Shown here piece by piece: positions 49,267 to 61,983 of a stretch of 64,000 nucleotides of DNA. Below the pieces are notes generated by a model. That model did not search any database. It saw only the letters and a list, made by a program, of their open reading frames with translations, and had not been told where the DNA came from. Position numbers and translations under genes: made by a program. The stretch's first letter is position 1. Each line of letters starts with the position of its first letter. This stretch comes from Nymphaea colorata. Its lineage: Eukaryota > Streptophyta > Magnoliopsida > Nymphaeales > Nymphaeaceae. The stretch lies in NCBI RefSeq assembly GCF_008831285.2, contig NC_045148.1:9493001-9557000 (forward strand), given 5' to 3'.

Positions 49267-52200
49267 TTCCTCTCAAACTGGTGTGTAAAGATTTGTGACA
49301 CCCAGTTTGCATAAAAGATGATTAAAACCTTCTTTCCCAAGTGCCTTAGTAAATAAATGTGCTATTTGATCTTTGCTTCGAATATGACATGTTCGTATTA
49401 TCCCTTGAAGTAGTTTCTCTCGTACAACATGACAGTCAAGTTCAATGTGTTTTGTCCGTTCATGAAACACTGGATTCGCTGCAATGTGTAATGCAGCTTG
49501 ATTGTCACAATATACCGTTACAGACGAAATTTTTACTGAAACCCATGTCATGTAATAGATATCTTAACCATGTAAACTCACATACTAGATTTGCCATGGA
49601 TCTGTATTCTGCTTATGCAGATGATCTGGATACCGTGTTTTGTTTCTTTGTCTTTCAAGATATAGGTACTGATCCAAGAAAAACACAATAACCGGTGACA
49701 GAACGTCGTGTTTGTTGACACGCAGCCCAATCTGAATCGCAGAAAGCACTTAATTGCATATTGTTTTCTTTCTTCATAAGAATGCCTTGACCAGGATGCT
49801 TTTTGAGGTAGCGAATGACACAGAATGCTGCTTGTAGATGTGGTAGTATGGGTTGCTGTATGAATCGGCTTAACACATGTACAACATATTATATGTCTGG
49901 CCGAGTAATGCTCAAATATATTAGCCTCCCAACAAGTCGACGGTATTGAGTCGGATTCTTAATGAAATCTCCTTGTTAGATCTCTAAATTATGCTTTTGT
50001 TCCATAGGAGTATCAGTCGGTTTTGCTCCCAAAAGACCTGCTTCATGAATTATGTCAGTTGCATATTTTTGTTAGGAAATATATATAACTTTGGCTGAAC
50101 GAGCAATTTCAATTCCTAGAAAATAATTAGGTTTACTCAAATCTTTCATGTGAAACTTTTTGCATAAGAAAATTTTGAAATTGTCAATTGCCTTTTATGT
50201 GTTACCTGCAATTAATAAATCAACATATATTAGGATAACAATAAAAATTATACTGCTTTTAAATGTGAATAATGTATGATCAGCTTTGGATTGCATGAAC
50301 TCGTATTCTTCAAGAGAAGTTGAGAGCTTGTAAAACCAATTTCTTGGGGATTGTTTCAATCCATAAAGAGATTTGTGCAATTTACATTCCTGATTCTCCC
50401 CTGTTTTGCATATCCTTGTGGCATTTGCATATATACTTTTTCAAGCAAGTCTCCATGCAAGAATGCATTGTTAACATCCATTTGATACATGATCCAATCT
50501 TGATTAGTTGCAATGGTGAGAAAAGTACATATCGTTGCCATCTTTGCAACTGGTGCAAAAGTTTTGTTGTAGTCAAGTCCTCTTGTTGAGAGTATCCTTT
50601 AGCTACCAAACGAGCTTTATATCGTTCAATAGATCCATCCGATCTCAACTTCATTTTGTAGACCCATTTGCTCCCAATTAGTTTCACTCCTTTTGGAAGC
50701 GCCGTAATGGTCCAAGTTTTATTCTCTTGAAGTGCACGAATTTTGCAATCCATGGCATCTTGCCATTCCTTGTACTGCACAGCTTCTTCATACTTTTGAG
50801 GCTCAAAATTAGACATAAGAGAGGTGAGAAATGCAAAATGTTTATTAGAAAAACATTGAAAAGAGATAAACTTGTTCAACTCATACCTTGTTCCTTGTTT
50901 GTGACATGACATGAGAGGGCTATTGGTTGAAGGTGGGGCGAGGAGGGTATAAAAGTAGTCATTCAACCAAGTTGTGGGCTTTCTGACCTGAGCGGATCTC
51001 CTAATGGGTCCAGAAGTCTGATTTGGATCAAGAGAAGAGTTTGGCTGGTTGGAATCTAAGGATACAATGAAGTCTTCTTCTTGTCTAATGGATCTGGGTG
51101 TTGGATTTGGATCTAGATCAAAAGACGGTTTGGAATTGGTGGGTAAAGTAGGTTCTTCTAGATGTTCTCTATCAAGATTCAAAGGTTCTTAGTTCTCTAA
51201 GTGGGTTGTATCTAGTGGTGTGTTAAGGAACGTTCCATTGGCATCTTCTTGATAGTTAACTTCATCATGGTTGTAAGGTATGGGTAAAACAATATTATTT
51301 TTGTCATTCTTCCTGTTTTGGAAAGGAAAAATATGTTCGTAAAACACAACGTCTCGACTGGAAAACACTTTGTGAGTTTTTATATCATACAACTTGTATG
51401 CTTTTTGCCCCTCGGGATATCCAATAAATATGCATTTGGATGCTCGAGGCTCGAATTTATCCTTTTTATGACTGGTGTTAGTGGCGTAACATAGCGACCC
51501 AAAAATTTCCAAATGTTTAATATTGAGCTTTTTCTTAAACAATCTTTCAAAAGGGGTTTTTCCATCAAGTTTTAAAGAGGAGATACGATTTATCAAATAG
51601 GCAGCCATTAAAATGCATTCCTCCCAAATCGTATAGGAAGGTTCGATTCAAATCGAAGAGCCCTAGCAACCTCGAAGAGGTGTCTATCTTTACGCTCTAC
51701 TACACCGTTTTGTTGTGGTGTAGCAACACAACTATGTTGATGGGTAGTCCCTTGATTTTGTAAAAATTCTTTCATTTCGAGTGAGAAAAACTCAGTCCCA
51801 TTATCGGATCATAAAGATTTAATTTGGTAATTAAATTGGGTTTTGATTAAGGCGAAAAAAATTTTGATGACATGGAGCACTTCAAACTTATGCCTCATTA
51901 AGAAAATCCATGTGGCACGGGAAAAGTCATCTACAATACTAAGAAAATAGTAGGCACCAGAAATAGTAGATTGGGAGTAAGGGTCCCAAATGTCACAATG
52001 AATCAAATCAAAAGGATGAGTTGTAGAAATATCACTCAAATCGAACTTAAGTCGTGTCTGTTTTGCACGATGACACACATCACACATATGATTATTTTTC
52101 GAAACAAGACTCAAATCTAAATTTTTGTTCACTAATTTCAGACGAGAAGATGAAATATGACCTAATCTCTTATGCCAAAGTTCATGCGAAGAAAGGGAAA

Positions 52201-53750
52201 AATAGGTGTAAGCACACATTGGTTCTTCTTGGAGAACATAAAGACCACCTTTCACCTCACCCCGACCAATCGTCATCTTCGATGCCAGGTCCTGAATAAC
52301 ACAATGATCAGAAAAAAAATTTACATAACACTTTAAGTTTCTAGTAAGTTCACTAACAGAGAGCAAATTGGCTTTAAATGATGGTATGCATAACACATTG
52401 TCCATTTCAAAAGACAATATAGATATCTTGCCCATTTGATGAACTAGGAGAGTTCTCCCACTTGGTCATGTCACAGGTACATTATACGTTTTTAACTCAT
52501 GGAGTGCATGTGGATTAGAGCATATATGTCGACTGGCTCCCGAATCAATAATCCAAGTAAGAGAATGTAAATTAGTTGAGTTATTGTTACCTGTGTGAGC
52601 TATATTACCTGCAAAATTGATGTTGGCCAGCTGATCCTTCACCAAAGATAGAAGTCTGTGATATTGTTCAATGGTGAAGGCTGGCGCAATGCTCCTACTA
52701 TAGTGTCCTCCATTGTCTTGACCAAAGACGTCGTTAGAAAAGCTGGTTTTCAGATGGTCTGGTTTTGACTGACGTTGCCTGCAATATTTTGTTTAAAGCT
52801 GGGATCATAAAGACGATGGCCTGGTGGGTACCCAATCAGCTTGAAGCATTTCTCTTTAATGTGTCCAACACCTTGGCAAAAACTGCAGATTGGTCTGGTT
52901 TGTCACCCTCCTTGTTTCTTTGGAAACCAGCACCATTCTCCTATTGGAACCTCTTTTCTTGATTGATTTTCATGATAGCTAGGGCAGTGGTTTCTTCATT
53001 TGTAGAACTTGAAAAACGTGCTTCCCGTTGCTTTTTCTTGTAGTACTATAGCGTAGACTTTATTGATATCTGGGAGAGGGTCAATAAGTAGAATCTGCCC
53101 TCTAATGGAATTGTATGAGTCATTTAGACCCATAAGAAATTGCATGACACACTCCCTTTGGATTTGATCCGAATATGCCTTCATGGCACCACAAGAACAA
53201 ATAGGGACGAGAGAGTAGGAACCAAGTTCATCCCAAAGAGCTTTTAGTTTAGTATAATATGACGCAATGGACATAGTATCTTGTTGTGGACGGCATATGG
53301 AACTTTGAATTTGGAAAATCCGGGGAGCAAGACTTTGTGTGAAGCGCTCTTTCAAATCTTACCAGACTTCTCTAGCATTAGTCGAGTATATGATGCGTGC
53401 TAAAATATCCTTAGTAACAAAATTCAAGATCCAAGACAATACAAGATTATTGCATCTAACCCACAATGGTTAGGATCACTCTTGTTTGGTTCCATAACTG
53501 AACCATCTATGAAGCCGATCTTATTTTTTTTTGCTGAGAGAGCCATTACCATGGCTCTACTCCATGTTCCATAATTTTTCCCATTAAAACTTTGAGACAC
53601 CAAAGCATTTCCAGGATTATTGGAATGATGAATATAAAAGGGATCGATAACACATGGATATCGGCACCATTGATGTTGAGATTTGCATCATCACGAGACA
53701 GACAACCATTGTTGATCTCCATATGTGCACGTTCTGCCATTAAATTCAAT

Positions 53751-53762
53751 GCTCTGATACCA
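53751..53762 (-). promoter_or_regulatory. Copia-1 primer-binding site
   Basis: GCTCTGATACCA on the plus strand, i.e. TGGTATCAGAGC in sense orientation, directly next to the LTR. This is the canonical initiator-Met tRNA primer site of plant copia elements and fixes the element's orientation. Confidence 0.95.
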
Positions 53763-54058
53763 TGTGAAATTCCTTCATGGAGAATGTGAGAGAAGAGAGA
53801 GACAGGCAGGAATGGCGAGTTGAATGTTTTCCCCTTTCATTAAATGGTAATAAATATACAAAGGATTTACAACGTTTAGTTTTCAATGGTAAGGAAAAAA
53901 AGCCTAATTAGGGAGTGCTAAACAAGGAAGGGGAGAAGAGAGATGTGTTGTCTTGAACGTTGGAAAATCTAGTCGTTTGGAGTATGCGACTTCTTGGTTC
54001 AACGTTCAAGACAACACAACAAAGCTTTACAATTTTCAATTTTATACTAAATTTAACA
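53763..54058 (-). repeat. Copia-1 5' LTR
   Basis: 296 bp, TG...CA ended, abutting the primer-binding site. On its outer side it is followed by TTCCCCCTCAAACTGG, the polypurine-tract side of an element, so this LTR also looks like the 3' LTR of a second, truncated unit. Confidence 0.93.
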
Positions 54059-54600
54059 TTCCCCCTCAAACTGGTGTGTAAAGATTTGTGACACCCAGTT
54101 TGCATAAAAGATGATTAAAACCTTCTTTCCCAAGTGCCTTAGTAAATAAATCTGCTATTTGATCTTTGCTTCGAATATAGCACAGTCCGTCCACACCTAC
54201 TGTGGCCAAGCCGGCGCCCACATAGTGGAGGTCGAAATGCCCTTCCCGTTGACCTTGAACGATGAGATCATCTCCCTGATAAAAGTCAGGCTGGCTGTCA
54301 TTGACCACATAACCCTCCGTCGTGATTCCGGTGAAGCAGCAGACGGAAATCTGCAGAGAAGAAGGTGTGGATCGCGTCTTCATTGACGCAGCCCACTCCT
54401 TAGGGAATATAGACATCGATCTTCAAGCAATTGGTGCAGATTTGTACACGAGCAACCTCCACAAATGATTCTTCTACCCGCCGTCTGTGGCCTTCCTCTG
54501 TGCCAAGAAGTCTGCGTCGGCCAACGCCCACCACCTGGTTGTCACGCACAAATACGGCAAAAGCTTGGCCATCGAAATCTCCTGGGTTGGAAACAAAGAC

Positions 54601-55073
54601 TGTAAGATCATTTGGGAGGCCAGCATATGTCATTTAGAAATTTCAGACATTATGGCTGTCTTAATGTAAATATCCGCTTAAGTAATTGCATTTTGGGATA
54701 TTACGACATTTTATATGATATGGGGTAATTTTGTAATGTATAGGTACCTATACGCAATTATGGACTCTTTGATGGGTTGAATCCGTAATTGCTCTTGATA
54801 TAAACATGGTAGTGGTCCCTGGGGTCGTGCAATGGTTGCCAGAAACATTGGTTTCTAAGGTTGTCTCTTCTCCATCTGAGAGAGACCGTACGTGCGTCAC
54901 ACAGACCCTAGAAGATCCTACTACAATCTACCGTCTGTGTTGTTCAGATGGATTCAGGTACGCTTTCGCTACAGTTAAAGTTTTTGTTTCAATGATTTAG
55001 CATGAACATGATCCTGTTTAGGACGTATTGTTTTTCTATATGCATGAGGGAAATCGCTCCTCAATTGACATCA
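54601..55073 (+). repeat. Copia-2 5' LTR
   Basis: 473 bp, starts TGTAAGATCATTTGG, ends CTCCTCA. About 35 differences from the 3' LTR over the first 400 or so aligned bases by eye count, so an older insertion than copia-1. Confidence 0.92.
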
Positions 55074-55189
55074 AAGCCCTTTGTTCATTGTTGAATCGTT
55101 GATTTTTGGATGAATTTTTTGTACGATCTTCCCTTTCGGATGTTCCCTTTCTTTTGCTGCATGATTTTTTTTCAAAAAAAAAAAACTTT

Positions 55190-56160
55190 GGGCGTGGTTG
55201 AGCAAGGGAAGCAGTCGGGCCACCTGAGGACGATGCATAAGGAAGGGGACGACCGAATCAGCGGGCGACGGTCGCCGGAAGGTGACGGCCGGATCAACGG
55301 GCGACGGTCGCCGGAAGGTGACGGCCGGCTTTCGGCCGTCCACCCACACAGTTGGGTGGCTTGCCGGTGGCTCCCTGGCGTCTGTTGCAGCCGATTAAAA
55401 AAAAGGGGACAGCAGGGAGGAGTGACGGCCGTCGAACGGCGACCGCCGGCGACCTAGTTGTCGCCGGACGGGCCCATGCGACCCGCCGGCACCCACCCAA
55501 CGTCTAAGGAGGCCCACCGGTGGCTTTCCCGTTGCCGTTTCAACCACACACAAAAGAGAAAGGGGCAGACTTGAATCGGGAAGAAAACCGGCCGATTTCG
55601 GCGGGCGACGGTCAGCCATCCTGGTGGTACCTGCCGGCGTCCACCCACGAAGTTGGGTGGCCTGCCGGTGGAAGACGACCGCCCACCTGCCGTTCGACAG
55701 GCGAGCGGTGGAGACGCACTCGTGACCGCTCGGGCGGTCGAGCTGGGTCGGTCTTGACAGACCCGATCCGGATCCATCAGTTCAAAAAAAAAAAAAAAAT
55801 TCGTTGCCGCCCGCGTTAAGATTTTCGTACCGGGTCCTGTTGGCCCCAACCCGTATCCATACGGTTTTTTTTTTAAACTGGACCGGTTCATTCAGTTTAG
55901 AACCGATTCAGTTAATTTCAGAACCGGTTCGCACCTTTTTGAACCGGTTCGGACCCTTTTCAGACCTGTTCAGTTGTTTTTCGGTCCCTTTTCAGACCGG
56001 TTCAATTGATTTTCAAACCGATTCAGGGCTTTTCAGACCGGTTCAGTCGATTTTGAAACCGATTTTAGCCATTTTCAAACCGGTTCAGTGGGTTTCGGAG
56101 CAGATACGATTTATTTTTGACTGGTTTGTCCAATTTTTTGATCGGTTTAGCCCTATTTAG
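55190..56160. repeat. GC-rich and ACCGGTTCAG-repeat region inside copia-2
   Basis: 55200-55780 is very GC-rich for this window, with a roughly 33-bp near-tandem motif (GGGCGACGGTCGCCGGAAGG, next unit TGACGGCCGG) and repeats of GTTGGGTGGC-TGCCGGTGG. 55880-56160 repeats (A)ACCGGTTCAGT and ACCGATTCAG many times at about 20-35-base spacing. The region occupies the place where gag is expected; no gag frame is visible here. Frames on both strands are composition-driven. Confidence 0.7.
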
Positions 56161-59100
56161 GGCCTTGTGGGTGTTTTAGTTGCGGTTTAAGAACGATACA
56201 GGCCATTTTAAGGCCGATTCAGTGGTTCTTGACCCACTTAAACACAATTATGGTACCGGTTCACAAAATTTTGGACTCTTTTGGGCCCATTTCATTGGAT
56301 CATTTTGGTTTTGGATTCAATGAAGGGACAATTTTGTATGTAATTTAGTTTATGCATCATGTTTTGCATGTTGTTAATTTGTGGGTGTACTTAAGATGAA
56401 TGTTTGGACCATGAATTTGATCTTTGGTCATGTCTATTGTTCGAAATGAGTAGGTTTGTACTTTATGTCACCAAAGTGACCTCTGTTGTACGAATTTGAT
56501 TGTTTTGAACATTAGATGATAGTATGCTTAATCCATGCAGGCAATGATCAACCCAAAGGAGGATTGTTGCTTGGTCTGGTTTAAGTATACAAGGCAATGA
56601 ATATGTAATAATTTTCAGGTTTCTATGTAAATAGTGAGCCAACCAAAGATGGGCTCGTTATTTGACAGGGCTAATTATCTATATTCATTGTTGACCAAGA
56701 ATACCACTTGCAGTTAGTATTTCAATCCAAAGATTGGATATTAACGTTGCACCGGTACCTTGTGATGGGTTTTGGGCTATTGTGTTTAAATTCATTTATA
56801 TTTGTTATTTCATCTTTGTACATGTATTGATTGTGAGTATGTTTTGATTTGTTCTTTGTACAGTGAGTTCTGCTTCTATGATATTTGTAAATTTGAGTAC
56901 TATTCATGAGTTAAGTGATTCAATTTTTAAAAGTAAGAAAATAAAGACTATTAAGGAAGTTGTAGTTGATCAGTCATCCATTAAAAAACAGAAAAAGCAT
57001 AAGGAAAGCCAATTAGGCTGCTTCTTTTGTAAGAGTAAAGGTTATATGAAGAAGGATTGCACTAAGTTTCACGCATGGCATGAAAGGAAATGTATACTTT
57101 TTCACTTTGGTTTGTTCTGAGGTTAATTTAACTTCAGTACCCAGAAACACTTGGTGGGTAGATTCGGGTGCTACTACTCACATAAGTGTGTCTATGCAAG
57201 GCTGCCTAAATTGTCGAATGTCAAATGATGCTGAAAGATTCATCTTTGAGGGCGATGGCAAGAAGGCGAAAGTTGAAGCCATAGCAGATTTTCAGTTATT
57301 GTTAAAGACTGGTTGTTATTTGAATTTGACAGAAACTTATGTAGTACCGTCTTTTAGACGGAATTTGGTTTCTATTTTCTCGTTGGACAAATTTGGTTAT
57401 TATTGTTCATTTGGAGAAAGTAAATTTAAGTTGTTTCTGCACTCAAATTTGATTGTCATTGGTTTTTTGTCTAGTAACGATAACCTCTATTTGCTTGATA
57501 CAATTACTTCATATAATGAAACCTTTCATGTTATGTCTAGTGATACTAAAAGAAAATTGGCAAATGAGAATTCTGCTATGTTATGGCATAGGCGCTTAGG
57601 ACACATCTCTGAAAAGAGAATCAAAAGGCTTATGTCAAATGGAATTCTTGAGTCCCTTGATTTTGCAGACTTTAATGTTTGTATTGAATGTATAAAGGAA
57701 AAACGAACAAACATTAAGAAAACAGGTGCAAGTAGAGCTTTAATGTTTGTGGTCCATTCCCTACGACTTGTTGGAATGAACAACAATATTTTATCACGTT
57801 CATAGACGATTATTCTCTTTATGATTACCTGTATTTGATTCATGAGAAGTCTCAATCCTTATACGTTTTCAAATCATTTAAAGCCGAAGTTGAGAATCAA
57901 TTAGGCAAAATGATTAAAGCCGTTAGATCTGACCGTGGTGGTGAATATTAAGAAGAAGGTAATGATGTCGATCTTCCTACCGGAGAACAAACTCAACAAC
58001 CTCAAGAAAATCAAGTAGAGGTGCTAGTGAGAAGATCCACTAGAGAGAGGAAAAATACAATTTCAAATGATTTTGTCTATCTCCAAGAACATGATGTTGA
58101 TATGAGCTTAATGGAGGATGATCTGATTAACCTCCAGCAAGCAATAAAGAGTTCTAAATCTCATAAGTGGATAGATGCCATGAATGAGGAAATAAACTCC
58201 ATGATGGATAATGACCTATGTGATGTTGTTCCTTTGCCTGAAGGTGTGAAACACATTGATTGTAAATGGATATTTAAAACCAAGAGGGATTCATTAGGTA
58301 ACATCGAAAGATATAAAGCACGTTTTGTTGCAAAGGGCTTTACTCAAAAGGAAGACATTGATTATACAGAGACTTTCTCTCCAATTTCGTCGAAAGACTC
58401 TTTCAGGACCATAATGACACTTGTGGCTCATTTTGACTTAGAGCTGTATCAGATGGATGTAAAGACAACGTTTCAAAATGGAGACATTGATGAAACGATA
58501 TATATGGTGCAACCAGAAAACTTTGCTTCAGGGGATGCAAAGAAAATGATATGCAAACTCAAGAAATCCATCTATGAGCTAAAGCAAGCTACGCGCCAGT
58601 GATATTACAAATTTCATCAAGTTATAGTTTCATCTGGTTTTGAGACTAATATGGTTGATGAATGTGTATACCAAAAGTTCAGTGAGGGTAAATTTATCTT
58701 TTTGGTTTTATATGTCAATGATATATTGCTTGCAAGTAATGATGTTGGCATATTGCATGAAACTAAGAAATTTTTGTCAACAAAGTTTGACATGAAGGAT
58801 CTTGGTGATGCACATTTTGTATTAGGGATCCAAATATTTTGAGATTGTTCTCAGAGTATTCTTGGATTATCACAGAAGGCCTACATTGATAAGGTGCTTC
58901 AGCGATGTGGCATCAAAAGTTGCAAACCAGGAGATACTCCAGTTGTTAAAGAAGACAAGTTTAGTCTCAAACAGTGCCCTAAAAGTGAAATCGAATCTAA
59001 AGAAATGGAAAAGATTTCATATTCATCTGTTGTGGGAAGCCTTATATATGCTCAGATTTGTACTCGTCCGGATATTGCATTTATCATTGGAATATTAGGC

Positions 59101-60098
59101 AGATACTTAAGTAATCCTGGTATGGATCATTAGAAAGCAGCCAAAAGAGTATTGAGGTATTTACAAAGAACAAAACATTTTATACTCACATACAAGAAGT
59201 CAGACCAGTTGGAAATCATTGGGTATTTAGATTCTGACTTCGTTGGGTGCCAAGACAGTCACAAGTCTACTTCAGGCTATGTATTTCTATTGGCTGGAGG
59301 AGCTATACCCTGGAAAAGTGTCAAACAAACACTTATAGCTACTTCAACCATGGCAGCAGAATTCATAGCATGTTACAAGGCATCCAATCATGTTTTGTGG
59401 TTGCGAAATTTTGTCACGGGGCTGCGCATTGTGAGTGGTGTAGAAAGACCAATAAGGTTATTGTGTGACAATAATTTAGCAGTGATGTACTCTAATAACA
59501 GCCGCAGTTTGTCAAAGTCGAAGCACATCGACATTAAGTTTTTGGCTGTTAAGGAGAGGATACAGAATGGTCATGTATCATTAGAGCATATTGGGACAAA
59601 CTCTATGATTGCGGATCTGCTTACTAAGGGTTTAACACCTAAGGTCTTTCACGAACATGTTGTTCATATGAGGTTGTTATCTTTGGATGGTGTGTTGGTT
59701 TAGTGGGAGTTTGTATTTTGTTTGCTTTTATGTATAGACACATATTCAGTTTTCTGCAGAATACAATTTAAAGTTCTTTAGTTCCATTCTGTGTTTATGT
59801 TTTTGATCTCCATAAGGTTTTAAAGTAGGACCAGTTGAGAATAGACATGTTGTAATCATATTACATGTAATTCTCATGCTATACATCCATATCAGATCTA
59901 TGTCATTGATTGTGTTAACATTTGTGATCATTGAAGGTTTAGCTAATTTTAATATAGCGAAAGCCGCTTTGATTATGTGTTGATATGATCATGGACGAGA
60001 TTGGTGAAAATGACGTTGAATAAGATAGCATTTATGAGCTCCTAAGGTTTTATGTAATGTCTGAATGTATAAAGACATATTTGGCCCAAGTGGGAGAT

Positions 60099-60561
60099 TG
60101 TAAGATCATTTGGTGGGCCGACATATGTCATTTAGGAATTTCAGACATTATCGCTATCTTAACGTAAATATCTGCTTAAGTGATTTCATTTTGGGATATT
60201 ACGTCATTTTATATGATATGGGGCAATTTTGTAATGTATAAATACCTGTATGCAATTATAGACTCTTTGATGGGTTGAATCCGTAATTACTCTTGATATA
60301 AACATAGTAGTGGTCCCTGGGGTCATGCAATGGTTGCCAGAAACATTGGCTTCTAAGGTTGTCTCTTCCCCATCTGAGAGGGACCGTACGTGCGCCGCAC
60401 AGACTCTGGAAGATCCTACTGCGATCTACCGTCTGTGTTGTTCAGATGGATTCAGGTATGCTTCCATTACTGTTAAAGTTTTTGTTTCAATGATTTAGCA
60501 TGAACATGATCTTGTTTAGGGCATATTGATTTTGTATATGCATGAGAGAAATCTCTCATCA
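60099..60561 (+). repeat. Copia-2 3' LTR
   Basis: 463 bp, starts TGTAAGATCATTTGG, ends CTCTCATCA before the target duplication GAGAC. Confidence 0.92.
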
Positions 60562-61936
60562 GAGACTACAGTGCCCAGCTTTTGATCCCCACCATTTTCG
60601 AGTTCTTGAAGCAATTCGATGGTGGTCTTGAAGAGATCAAGAGATTTAACCACAAGAAGGTCATCGCAATGGGCAAGATGCTGGCGGAAGCGGGGGGAAC
60701 GGGCCTGGGCACCTCGCCGGAGCTGAGTTCGAGCATGATCATGGTCGGACTGCCAGCTGGTTTGAAGATTCGCAGCGATAAGGACACCATGAGATTGAGA
60801 GCTCATCTAAGAGTTAATTTTGAGGTAGAAGTGCCGATCTACTACGTGAAAGATTTGATCAATGAAGACAGCAAATAATGTGAGAATCTTGTGACCGGGT
60901 ACGCGAGGATCTCGCATTAGATTTACAACACTCTTCCTGACTATCATAAGCTCAGGGACGCGATCAACAAGCTTGTTGAAGATTCAATAACTTGCGAGAA
61001 GCTTGAGGTAATTTGATATCTGTGATCCAAACTTGGATGATAGTTTCTTCTTCTTTCGTTTCTTTTCCGACGATGGAAAAAACCAGACCTGGCATTGCAG
61101 GTTTCACCGACTACTTTATAGTCGATAGTTTTTTCATATGCTGTCGCGAACTCACCTCGAGTTATAGTTTGATGTGCGAACTCCCTCATCTTTCCTGTTG
61201 TATGCTTTGAAACTTGAATAAAACTTTTGTTATGCCTGTTTGAGTTCTAGAAAACAAGCAATTTTGGTAACAAACCCCACCCATTCTTGGGCTCGGGCCC
61301 TGGTTCGGCGTATCCCATCTCGCCTCTTAGCAGTTTTAGCTCTAACCACCAAAAAGGTTAGTAATCAGAACAATCATTTATTTGATGATTTCGTTTATAA
61401 GCCTTTGAAGATTTTTTACAATTTTCAATGAAAGACTAAATTTATGAGGTGTTACAATTTTACAGTAATTGAATTTCTTTTAAAGGAGCTTGTTGGTGAG
61501 AACAATTGGAAATCTAAGCAATTTGGCAGACAAGATCGGTCCAACAAGGAGGAGAACCAGGTGATATGATACCATATGATGAAAGGGGAGGAAAAAGATT
61601 TGCATTTTTAGGAGTTTCTTGCATACGAATAAAGTTTCACACTTTTAATGAATAATAAGAGTAATTCAGTCTACTTTTTTTTTGAGAGTTGAATCACTCG
61701 CCCAGTTCATAGTTCTCATATAAGATACAGGACTTACTTTCGATGCTTTAAAATGTCATCTTCTCAGCATTTTAATGTGCATGTCAGTGACCTTTTATTT
61801 ACAGCACAAGAAATTGACATTGTAACGATTTGAAACTAAGATTGGTTGTCTATTAAACTTCGGTTCACGAGCCAACATCTCTAGGTGCAAAGTTTTGTAT
61901 TTCTTTTACACGCATAATTTTCCCGATTCTATCTCT

Positions 61937-61939
<3 letters not shown>

Positions 61940-61981
<42 letters not shown>
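61940..61981. repeat. (TA)n microsatellite in block B'
   Basis: About half the length of the matching run at 32920-33002, showing microsatellite length change since the duplication. Confidence 0.95.

Positions 61982-61983
<2 letters not shown>

Larger units (their letters stand above)
48970..54182 (-). mobile_element. Ty1/copia retrotransposon, minus strand, with extra internal remnant
   Basis: LTRs at 48970-49266 (3') and 53763-54058 (5'). Sense-strand order is gag (53749-52996, with a UBN2-like gag region), GAG-pre-integrase and integrase core (52435-51809: ELWHKRLGH, CDVCHRAKQ, DDFSRATW), integrase C-terminus (51608-51189), reverse transcriptase (51182-50195) and RNase H (49876-49273: [34 protein letters not shown]). 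Stops and frameshifts separate these parts. The RT box reads YVDLLIAG, one Asp of YVDD missing. Outside the 5' LTR, 54059-54182 repeats the last part of the internal region (polypurine tract and RNase H end). Host CAGTC flanks the whole at 48965-48969 and 54183-54187. Confidence 0.93.
54601..60561 (+). mobile_element. Ty1/copia retrotransposon, plus strand, internally deleted
   Basis: LTRs 54601-55073 and 60099-60561; polypurine tract AAGTGGGAGA ends at about 60097; flanks AAGAC (54596-54600) and GAGAC (60562-60566) fit a 5-bp target duplication with one later change. The primer site after the left LTR (TTGACATCAAAGCC) is a decayed tRNA-iMet site. Coding order: gag zinc knuckle CFFCKSKGYMKKDC (His replaced by Tyr, about 57020-57060), protease WWVDSGATTHIS, pre-integrase LWHRRLGH and CIECIKEKR, partial integrase ending SDRGGEY then stop (57948-57950), reverse transcriptase from 58021 with YVND for YVDD, and RNase H to 59703. 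The rest of the integrase core is missing. Several stops. It inserted into the desulfhydrase gene. Confidence 0.93.
48530..61016 (+). pseudogene. L-cysteine desulfhydrase-like gene split by two copia insertions
   Basis: Three colinear pieces of one apparently intronless gene. 48530-48969 is the N-terminus (MEELVHENGSGNHGVPRKKP, EFAHHDPNFTRLNNSSFGCC, ALADNVTTAAAVVLHHIARS). 54183-54600 is the middle (VHTYCGQAGAHIVEVEMPFP, ADLYTSNLHK). 60562-61016 is the C-terminus (SPELSSSMIMVGLPAGLKIR, stop 61014-61016). The family uses PLP to split cysteine to H2S, pyruvate and ammonia. The pieces are separated by retrotransposons at 48970-54182 and 54601-60561. Further lesions: TAA 48950-48952, an 8-bp deletion near 54312 relative to the other copy, TGG to TGA just after the PLP-Lys motif (LHK*FF), TAA near 60877 and TAG near 60917. 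Non-functional. The 5' piece has no counterpart at the 31-kb copy. Confidence 0.88.

Noticed and set aside
55071-55891. Overlapping frames up to 145 codons on both strands in GC-rich DNA
   Set aside because: High GC lowers stop frequency; the frames follow short repeats and match no gag or host domain.
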